Positions 32,591 through 40,801 of a stretch of 40,801 bases of DNA are shown piece by piece. The notes beneath the pieces were generated by a model. That model ran no database searches, had not been told where the DNA came from, and saw nothing but the letters and a program-made list of their open reading frames with translations. Origin of the DNA: Dimargaris cristalligena (taxonomy: Eukaryota > Kickxellomycota > Dimargaritomycetes > Dimargaritales > Dimargaritaceae); contig JANBQC010000228.1 of NCBI GenBank assembly GCA_027576995.1, positions 1-40,801 of the forward strand, in the 5' to 3' direction. The position numbers and the translations under genes are program-made. The number at the start of each line of letters is the position of its first letter. Position 1 is the first letter of the stretch.

Positions 32591-34709
32591 TTGAGAACAT
32601 TTCCCGAGTTGCCAGGAAGGGCTTTTATTATGTTTTTTTTATTACCAAACGTATACCTTCATCCATTAGTTTGTAGTTTATAGCTCTTTCCTGCTTCAAG
32701 TTGGTCATGATTCGCAAATTTACTTTACCCAGGTTTGGGAATTCTGATTAATAAACGAGGAGGTTCAATTCAAATGGAATTCACACTTGGTTAAATCTCA
32801 ATAATATATTAGTGGTCAACTTTGTTGTGTATTCTACGCCCACCTCCCCACACGTACACCATATGGCAGTATCCCAATTTACTTGCCGGGGTTTGTCAAT
32901 TCTATATGAATTGAAAGTGGGGGTAAATATACTCTGGACTAAAAAATCACGGGTGGTGTGAATGTATTCAGTTATTATTTATTTGGAAGAGACTGGAAGT
33001 CGGGCCTAAACCTCCAAGTATCTGTTCCCTTTAACCTTTGTCATTAAAGTAGTAATAGGCAAAGCATATGCCAGGCCTTTATCAGTGCCATTCACGATGG
33101 TTAGTGGTAAGCCTTGCCTACACACATCCAGGGCATCTGCAGATGGCTATATATATAGTCAAATACTTAAATGAGGTACGGTTTCACTAATTTGTGCTGA
33201 GCTTAATGGCCGGGGAAAACAGCAGTTGGTAAACAATACCATGTCCATCTCTATGCCACTAGAGTTTCGGCCATCTGTCGATAAATTACTGGTGATTGTG
33301 ACTGGGGTATATAGACCTTGGAAGCAAATGGGATAACCCTTGTCTGTTTCAAAAAGTAAACGGTGCTGATTTCTGGTTATGGCGAGGATCCAAGTGTCCC
33401 CCGTTGCCATTTTCCTGGTTGGTCATTTGAGCCAGTTGAGCTATTCATTATATCACGGAGCACTAGAATGGGATGTAGGTCAAGAACCACTAAGGTGTCA
33501 TGAAATATTAACCCTATCACACCTTCGAGAAACACTAATCAGAGACTGTGATTACAGGCCGGAAAGCGTTACTAGCTGACAGGTAAAATTCCAAGACTAA
33601 AGTGGGCTCCGGGGTTTCGTATAATGGCTTTTGTTTGACCAGAACTGTTAGTTAAAGTAAGTCTCGCGGGAAAGACCACAGTAGGGATCATCGACGTGCG
33701 TCGGCGACTTGGAGCTGGTGGCCAAAATTTTAAACAATTAGAAGATGTGGGTGGAGTATTTATTCAGATGCTACAAATAGATTGTGGTTGAGTCGATACA
33801 ACAATCCTGAAGGTATTCGAGACATACCTTCTTCGGTAATTCAGATGGCGCTCAAAGGTGAATACTGTACGCAACGGTAGCAATGTGAGTACAATACTAT
33901 ATAAACATACCGGATAAATAGGTAAGAATATAATATACTCCCAGTCCTTTTACCACGATTGTAGGTTTATGGGGGCGTATGGGTAGGGAAGGGGAGGGCA
34001 GAATGCCAATAATGGGTATGCAATATAGGTTTTCGACTGCTGGCTTAAATAACTATAAAATCGAGTACGATGTGATTAGATTTACAAGGAACAAAATAAT
34101 ATTGTTTCAAGGGGCGAATATGGGCTGAAATGTTGGGAAAGCTGTGGGAGGTGAGCGATAAGTAGTTCCCCGTAATGGGTACTAAGTGTCGATTTAGAAT
34201 GTATATTGGTTTGGCAGCGAGGTAGATAACAGTCGCAACATTGATATGGCGTTAGATGCATGGTTATTGGTATGCCCTGCGAGTCATTAGTTCACCTGAA
34301 CTGCTAATTACACACATGAATAGAAAACATCGGCAAATTACACGGTCATTTACGAAGACAGCCAACGGCACTACCTTGCTACGTAGTCGAACATTTGGAC
34401 GAAATCCAGTGCAGCCGTATAGGGCTTTGCATGGCGTATAGCTAACTAATGCAAGCGGGACAATAACTTTGAACTAGTTCAGACTGTCCCCACCACACGA
34501 ATTAGTAGTTATACAGCTGGACCAAAGTTCTATCCTATTTAACAATGGGGTTGTTCCACGCGCACCTTCGAATTTATAGTTTAGATGAATATAAATAAAT
34601 AAAAAGCAAGTTACGAGCTGATCTCATTTGAATCAGCGAACGATAATTTGGGGTCGGAAATACAAAACGCGATAAACATAAAACCAATACCACCGCTGAC
34701 TGCCCAATA
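32591..34709. other. Intergenic between convergent P450-C and RNF10
   Basis: About 2.1 kb of AT-rich sequence with only short ORFs (up to 83 codons) and no recognisable domain, repeat or RNA gene. Confidence 0.45.
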
Positions 34710-37550
34710 TCACACCTGACGTCCGCCCTGGGCCGTGCTAAATAGAATATGTTTGTCCTTCTTACCCTTCTTTTTACCCTTACGTTTAGGGGGAAGGGAT
34801 GAGGGGGGGGCGCCATTATTGGTGGGCGTGATTGATTGAGCTTGGATGGCATTGGTCAAATCAAAATCAAGTCGCTGGGCAGCTGATCTAGCGGGCGATT
34901 CATTAATGGTCGAACGTGAATGACGGACCGGGGTCAGACCACTACTGCCGCTGTTATTGGGCCCCTCCTTCGCTGAATAATGAGTAAGAAGGGATGTCTG
35001 ACTTTGGGATCGCGAAACTGCCGGGGACGATTTAGATGAAAACCGGGCGGCCCGGGACGACGCCTTGGACAATTTGTTGACGGGGAAATCAAACTCATGT
35101 AGGTCGTAGTCGTCGAAATCATCATCGATACTGGGCTCGGCTTCGAGAAACTGGCGTTGGTACTCAGCTGCATCCATCGTACCATGGTCCCCCTCATCAT
35201 CAGAGTCTCCGTACTGGTGGTAGTAATCGTGGTCGTGATCCAGAGCAGTAGCCCCATTGCGGGAGGGCAAACTGTTCGTCGATGGGAAATCAGCATGGTA
35301 GTGCGAGGCGATTTCAACGTCATAAAACGGATCCACTACCGGGGCATCAACGACCCCAGTCGAATGCGAGGTTTCGGCAGGTGGGTTCCCGTTGGTGTCA
35401 TTATCAGTTAGTGAAGGGGGCGGAGAGTGGCGCATGATTCTCTTATTGACCAACCGTTGCATACTTGATTTAGAAGCGCCGGCAGTAATCGCCGTGCCGC
35501 GGGCTCCGCCGCCACCCAACATTGAGGGAAAGTCGTCTTCGACAAATTGGTAAGTATCATTCGCCGACCTCCAGGGGGAGTCGGGGGTGGTTACCGCGGC
35601 AGCAAAAGACAGCTGGGGCGAACTATCACCCTCAGTGGTCGTCACATCCATTTTCCCCTCAGAACCCACCCGGCCACCAACACTATCGGGGGGCCGGGTA
35701 GACAATGTAAACACAGGGAAGGCGTCCGGATCCGCGAAGCTTGTGACTGAGGTTAACCCCGAAGCTCCCCCACCAACCTCACCCCCGTTGGTCCGACTCT
35801 TGCCGTAGATTCGACGGGCGTCTCGACGCTCAGCCGCCTGTTTTTCATTTTGTTCCCGCCGGGTCTTTTCTTGGCGTTTTTGGCGTCGTTGCTCCAAGGT
35901 AGCGCGGTACTGCTCGTAACAGTCCGACGGGACGAGAGGTTGTAGATCCACCTGAATAAATGTCAAGTCACAACCCAGGGGCAGATGATCGAGGTATTTA
36001 CATCGGTTGCGCAAGTCCTCGGTCATGGTGGTGTCCTCGGTGGCTTCCACATGTACCGTAAGTTCGGCAGGGAAAACGCCATGACTGGTGGGTGGCCCCG
36101 AGTCCGATGCCCCAGCGTAGGCCTGCCGGACCACCCGCCAGTCCAACGGATGGAGATAAATGTGCTGCCCATCGTCCGACTGGTAGTAGTGGAAGAAGTC
36201 GCCCGTGACACGGTCCGACTCGGTCAGGGTAGGAGCGACCATCGCCCCGGAGTTACTCACAAACTCCCGCGCCTGGGTCTCGCGGCCCAGTGTAGGGATC
36301 TTTCGAGGCCCAGACTGGTCAGCTGCGGCAGTTGCGGAAAGCTGATCGATACACTGCTCCAAGGACTGGCAGGCAGCCCCGTCGCCTAAACTGCGATTTT
36401 CGATTAGCGATTCGCGCATCTGGACCAGGTCGGCTTGGGTCTCTTGGGCCAAGTAGGTGGGCGAGGCTAAAATGAGCTTGGCGAAGGCCAGTGCATCGGG
36501 GACAAAGTCCCATGGTACCTGGGGGTACGTGAGCAAGGCCTGGAAGGCCGATGAAAAGTAAAGGCGGTTGTTGGCGGGCATCGCTACCACGGCTCTTGGC
36601 TCGCGCTGGACTAAGCGAAGGGTGACGGTATTTAGGCCCGAGGCTTTGTTCGCAGCTGTTTCCCCCGCAGTAGCCAGCGATGCCAAATTCCAGACGGTCC
36701 ATAGGCGAACGCTTTTCAAATCATGCGGGTAGATGGGGTCCCAGCAGATGGGACACTTCTTCCACGCGCGTTTCGTTTCCTGCTGAATGGCCTCAGTGGT
36801 GCTGGCTGTAATACTGTTTAGATAGCGGGTGATACAGGGAAGGCAGTAGACATGTCCGCACTTGGTAACCCGGGCGACCACGGGTGGACTAAGACAGATG
36901 GGACATTGGTGCGATTTGGCCGTATCGGCCAGGAGGACTTGGCGGATTCGGTCCCACGGCACTGCCACGTCCGGATCACAGAACTGCACATTGTAATCCC
37001 CGGTGGGGTCCACCAGAAACCGGTAGTTGGCATTTAGAAAGCGTTCCTTACGGTAGGGTGCGTAGCTGCTACTGGTTGTCGTGCGTTGTTTACGGCGGCG
37101 GCGGGCCTGGAGCTCCTGGTTTGATATGGGGGGCTGGCGTGGGGGTAGGCTGAAGTTGAGAAGGTGGTTCAGGGACTGGGGTGTGCGTTTAGCCCCTTGG
37201 CGGGGTTTGGGCCGGTTACCGGGCTGGGTGTCTGGGGACTCCATCGACAATTCGGCGGCCCTGATAGAGGGGGTATCGCTAGCACCATCGGAAATACGAG
37301 TTGACGTTCGCTGACCAGTAGTTAGGCGGGCAGCCTGTTGTTCCTTGGGTTCTTTGGACCGCTGGTTAGATTTGCGTTGGCCAGCTGGGGGCTGCGTTGC
37401 ACCGGGAGGGGCAATGGCTAAGAGAGCAGCGGAGCCATTTTGACGGTCGTCTTTAGAACTAGGGTGAATAGGTTGCGGGGAAGCAGTCGCGGCTGCCAGG
37501 GGTTTGGACTTGGTGGTTTGGGGGATATATACCGGTGCGTCTGCGTTCAT
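34710..37550 (-). CDS. RNF10/Mag2-family RING E3 ubiquitin ligase
   Basis: A single-exon protein of 946 residues, longer than human RNF10 (about 811) and yeast Mag2 (about 670). This family monoubiquitinates 40S ribosomal proteins uS3/uS5 on stalled initiation complexes, feeding 18S nonfunctional rRNA decay. The family hallmark before the ring is present: RFLNANYRFLVDP, then DYNVQFCDPDVAVPWDRI (about 170-202). The C3HC4 ring follows with C216, C219, C231, H233, C236, C239, C266 and C269, then YPHDLKSV. An unusually long loop separates C239 from C266. A basic coiled stretch (QRRQKRQEKTRREQNEKQ) lies mid-protein. The acidic, Ser-rich C-terminal half ends with the Lys-rich KGKKKGKKDKHILFSTA, matching the LLFST ending of animal RNF10. 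The N-terminal 130 residues are disordered. The start at 37550 is the first ATG of the frame. Confidence 0.88.
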   Translation of the reverse strand: MNADAPVYIPQTTKSKPLAAATASPQPIHPSSKDDRQNGSAALLAIAPPGATQPPAGQRKSNQRSKEPKEQQAARLTTGQRTSTRISDGASDTPSIRAAELSMESPDTQPGNRPKPRQGAKRTPQSLNHLLNFSLPPRQPPISNQELQARRRRKQRTTTSSSYAPYRKERFLNANYRFLVDPTGDYNVQFCDPDVAVPWDRIRQVLLADTAKSHQCPICLSPPVVARVTKCGHVYCLPCITRYLNSITASTTEAIQQETKRAWKKCPICWDPIYPHDLKSVRLWTVWNLASLATAGETAANKASGLNTVTLRLVQREPRAVVAMPANNRLYFSSAFQALLTYPQVPWDFVPDALAFAKLILASPTYLAQETQADLVQMRESLIENRSLGDGAACQSLEQCIDQLSATAAADQSGPRKIPTLGRETQAREFVSNSGAMVAPTLTESDRVTGDFFHYYQSDDGQHIYLHPLDWRVVRQAYAGASDSGPPTSHGVFPAELTVHVEATEDTTMTEDLRNRCKYLDHLPLGCDLTFIQVDLQPLVPSDCYEQYRATLEQRRQKRQEKTRREQNEKQAAERRDARRIYGKSRTNGGEVGGGASGLTSVTSFADPDAFPVFTLSTRPPDSVGGRVGSEGKMDVTTTEGDSSPQLSFAAAVTTPDSPWRSANDTYQFVEDDFPSMLGGGGARGTAITAGASKSSMQRLVNKRIMRHSPPPSLTDNDTNGNPPAETSHSTGVVDAPVVDPFYDVEIASHYHADFPSTNSLPSRNGATALDHDHDYYHQYGDSDDEGDHGTMDAAEYQRQFLEAEPSIDDDFDDYDLHEFDFPVNKLSKASSRAARFSSKSSPAVSRSQSQTSLLTHYSAKEGPNNSGSSGLTPVRHSRSTINESPARSAAQRLDFDLTNAIQAQSITPTNNGAPPSSLPPKRKGKKKGKKDKHILFSTAQGGRQV

Positions 37551-38334
37551 AGCGCGGGGGAAAGGATCCCAACTAGAAGTAGTTACAAGTGAAATAGAAG
37601 GGTCGGCAGTGAATAGGGAGGTCCAAATTCAGGCGACCGGGATAATAAAGCTATGGTGTCAGGGCTCGGGCGGTTAGGCAACAGAGAAGGGTGTCAAGTG
37701 GTTGAAATCGAATAGGGTAGGTTTTCTGGCTGTTGGGGCAACACGCCGGGAGGGGGGACGTAAGGCCTTGGTGGATTGGTTGAAATGGGATTAGCCTCTA
37801 CTGGAGATGGTCAATAATATGTCGCTACTATATGTTGAAATCAACGAAGTAAAGAATTGAACCGAGTACAAATAAGAGGGGTAATTGAGGGAATGTAGAA
37901 GAGAGTGAGGCGATTGCACCTACGATGAATCAAAGTCAAAGATGGGAGTTAGGGGCAATGGAGGCCCAGAATCAAAACCGACAGCTGAAGAGGACGAACA
38001 GAGGTAATCCCAGTTCTTTCATTATGGTATTTGTAAGCGGAGTGTCTTCACACTTAAACCAATTTAATAATGAAGGGGAGAAAAGGCCAGGCCAGGCACA
38101 ATTTCATCAAGAAATTAATCTGGCGGGTGAATAAGTCTAAAGTTGGGAGCAGGGAATTGTTCTAAATTAGAGCACAACCTTGGTGAGACTATTATTACAA
38201 AACCGTTTATTAACGTAACTAAAGTGAAGCCACTTTGGAATAAAGGAACAGGTGACAGCACCTGAGACTTCCTGACGCACTGATCGTATTAGCCGCCTAC
38301 CACTAGTGAAGTAGAAAATAATAGAGAATCTCTT
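37551..38334. other. RNF10 promoter region and spacer
   Basis: Purine-rich on the plus strand near 37560-38000, consistent with an upstream region of the minus-strand gene. A 69-codon frame at 37925 lacks any domain and is not called. Confidence 0.4.
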
Positions 38335-38450
38335 GGAATAGGTAAACACTACTAGTTGAAAATGAATCTCTCGCCTATTATCCCATGCACATAAACATAA
38401 TCGTTTTAATCATGAAACAGCTACACTGAATTTCACTCATATAGGGTCAT
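38335..38450 (+). repeat. Dispersed repeat, copy 4
   Basis: GGTAAACACTACTAGTTGAA, TGAATCTCTCGCCTAT, CCCATGCACATA and TTTCACTCATAT align with the copies at 968-1105 and 5925-6075. Confidence 0.5.
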
Positions 38451-38977
38451 CTCATTTGGCTGCGGGATACATTATTCTTTCGGATGATAATAGAAACACA
38501 CCAGTAGTTGGTATGTCTAGCTCGACAAGTATCTCCTCAGCATTTAAAGGATTGTTGTTATTTCTGACTATTCAGCATCTAGTTGTGGATTTGGTCAATT
38601 CTACTAAATGACCTGGCTCAATCTTTAGATGGCCAATGTCACAGCCCCTAGCATTTGCTACCTGGGCAGCGGGGTTAGTAGAATGTGCTAAATAGGTTAT
38701 TCCTAATGACAATTGGAACTACTCACAAATGATTCCACCAGCATCATTTTTGCCCCTTGCAGGACCAGACTGCCTGGCTTTGAGCACCCATGGTGAAACC
38801 CAGTGTTGATTGGTCATATATGGTTCTGATACATTGGGCGCCCCTCCTCATACCCCTGATATGACAGGTATCATCTATCCTCTAGATCTTATGCCCTCTG
38901 GGTCATCCCAGACCTTGTACTCTATTTCGCGGACCCCAGTGATGGTTGCTTTTCAATGAATCCCATAGTCGACATCT

Positions 38978-39265
38978 GTGGCAATTCAATCTCAATTCTT
39001 GCTGCACCGTCGGCTGGTCTACTTTATTGGTTCACTGCCAGGCCTGGGTGAGTTCTGGTTTGGAGATTTTAATATTCCTCAAACAACCCAACCAGACCCT
39101 TCACTGATTGAGTGGACCCTGAGGATTACACAACCTGGTCTTCGGCAGCCATTATGCCGTCTGCAGATCATGAATTTAACCAAACAAACCTACTTTCCAA
39201 AGAACACTTGCTTGAACTACCTGGACAATATAATATGTGGTAGAAGCTTATCCATACTTGGCTGA
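38978..39265 (+). mobile_element. LINE-type retrotransposon remnant: endonuclease (EEP) fragment
   Basis: The frame reads LGEFWFGDFNIPQTTQPD, then QTYFPKNTCLNYLDNIICG. GDFN followed about 60 residues later by an (S/T)-x-L-x-Y-(L/I)-D/I type motif is the C-terminal half of the exonuclease-endonuclease-phosphatase domain of non-LTR retrotransposons. The upstream half is interrupted by stops and no ATG start is visible. The usual His of the final SDH motif is not recognisable. This is a dead, CpG-depleted copy. Confidence 0.5.
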
Positions 39266-40801
39266 GCCCCTGAACCCTATGCCCAGAATAAATGACCAAC
39301 TTGGTCACTGGCAGTGTAACTAAACTTCATATACAGATGTTGGACATAGTTAAATCACCAATCCTGGATGATTTAATGTGTGTAATTTACTGCTACCCTT
39401 TAGTCATCTCCACAGGTGTTCTCGACTTTCTTTTGGGTTGTGTTTGGCAGTTTTGGGTGGATATGCTACAGTATCTTAACTAGCCACACCATCCATCTCT
39501 TTAGACTCTGTCTAATTAACACCACCTGTACACTGCCCTCCCTGGCCTGGTAAAATTTGAGGCTAAACTAGTCACTATTAGTCTTTCCCTGCACAATGTT
39601 GAGGATCTTTACCCCATGCTGCTCATGGAGTAATTCCTACCAATTAGTTGTCACTTGTGAATCCCGATTTGGCTAATATGTGGTTAGCAAGTGGGTAAAT
39701 CTTGGTGTTTCCAGTAAGGAGGACTTCCTATATATGAATTTGTATTATGGATTCAGACCAATTGTGGCATTTCTACACATACAATAAGTGATGGGCCCCA
39801 ACCGGCTCATTCCGTTATGTGCTAACCATCTACCCTATGCACATTGACATGTGGTCCATTAATATTATGTTAAACTAGCTCTGATCTCATCTTTAAAAAT
39901 ATATTGAGCATCAATACAGTCCAATGACCTCATTCCAGGACTATTTATCCTATATTCACGACTCAGGCAATGCAGAGACTGATTTGTTCTGGTAAGAATA
40001 TATGCAGGGTGTGGAACAACTCACTGAGCTGGCCTTACCAAAGCCACCTGATACTCCTGATTCTCGCAAGGCTGATTTATGGTTTATGTTATTCCCTGAT
40101 GCCAAATTGCCCTGAGTAGCCTGTTGAGTGAATATTACCTGGTACACTCTCATCAGGGCCACCTGGTTACTCCTATTAAGCCAATACACCATCCAGACCA
40201 ATATGATGTTTGGTAATACTGTTTCTGAGTGAGCATTACCATGCCCAGGTATTGAGTTTCTCATCAGCTGCTTCATCAGCACTGCACCTTTCCAAATTAC
40301 ACTGAAAGCAAAATAGCTAAACAGTGGACATGTACCAAGGGTTCACCAAAGCTTCCAGACAATGGTACCTTTTGGAAACCTCAGCATTTACCAAAGATCA
40401 ATGAGTGGGTTGATGGTGAGGTTTGCCCAAGTGATATGCTAAACACATTAGTGGTTTACAAAAACCACCCCAACACCAGTTTAGAGAATCTAGAGTTTTC
40501 AGTCACATTCACGGAACCCTGCTTTTTTCCAGTATACAGACTACCCTCTGTCTGACACTGCCAAGTAAAATATATTCAGCTTTGTGGTGAACTTACCACA
40601 TTTTTTACCTACTTTTATTTTTTATCTATTCTTCGCACTTATTGGAAGTACGCCCCTGATGAGTGAATGAGCCCCTGCCCCTGACAAGTATGGTCATTTT
40701 TCCTCCATTTTCATTACTATATTATTTTTTCTATTATTATATTTTATACCCTTGACTGTGATGCACCCCTGCCCCTGAACAGATGATACCCCTGCATTCA
40801 C
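39266..40801. other. Decayed, CpG-poor repeat-like sequence
   Basis: Probably the continuation of the LINE relic. Stops occur in every frame and CpG is rare (three seen between 39481 and 39900), while TG and CA are abundant. I could not identify a reverse transcriptase YxDD motif. A 108-codon minus-strand frame at 40282-39956 shows no domain. No functional gene seen. Confidence 0.4.

Noticed and set aside
33159..33579. Overlapping 83- and 66-codon frames on opposite strands
   Set aside because: No recognisable domain, no splice-supported extension; random ORFs in AT-rich intergenic DNA.
1..40801. CRISPR arrays, operons or other prokaryotic systems
   Set aside because: No regularly spaced repeats; the genes are clearly eukaryotic with spliceosomal introns.

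Overview
This is eukaryotic nuclear DNA, most likely from an early-diverging (zygomycete-grade) filamentous fungus. Its split genes carry short introns with GTAAGT-type donors, CTAAC/CTAAT-like branch sites and AG acceptors. Its conserved genes are typical of a fungal chromosome: Clf1, Apc11, Tfb1, Mrc1 and an RNF10/Mag2 ligase. A Kickxellomycotina/Dimargaris-like origin is only a guess; no rRNA or marker gene is present to settle it.

Left third (1-7300): repeat-rich and mostly decayed. A 5' LTR fragment lies at the very edge. Next to it are the last two exons of a GH47 alpha-1,2-mannosidase, which have no start codon of their own. A frameshifted F-box/LRR-like pseudogene runs straight into an LTR. 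A second LTR copy lies in opposite orientation about 280 bp further on, giving a large inverted repeat. A small dispersed repeat family and CpG-depleted spacer fill the rest.

Middle (7477-21904): a dense housekeeping block. It holds Clf1 (splicing; single exon), Apc11 (APC/C RING subunit), Tfb1/p62 (TFIIH; seven exons), a cytochrome P450 on the minus strand (P450-D; three exons) and Mrc1/Claspin on the minus strand (two exons).

Right-middle (22300-32600): a tandem array of three P450 paralogues, A, B and C, all on the plus strand. Each has four exons with the same intron positions, and two of those introns are shared with P450-D. The copies are patchworks: A has the promoter of B but the introns and exon 2 of C, which points to recent gene conversion. 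A and B are each followed by a related small ORF with a conserved DPTGP core. P450-A carries Asn in place of the usual acidic residue of the oxygen-activation motif.

Right end: an RNF10/Mag2-type RING ubiquitin ligase (minus strand), then CpG-poor, stop-riddled sequence with a recognisable piece of a LINE-type endonuclease.

The housekeeping genes (splicing, transcription/repair, replication checkpoint, cell cycle, ribosome ubiquitination) have no obvious joint pathway. The biologically coherent unit is the P450 array. All spliced models were assembled by hand from frame, splice consensus and family similarity; the exon phases close correctly in every multi-exon model given as complete.
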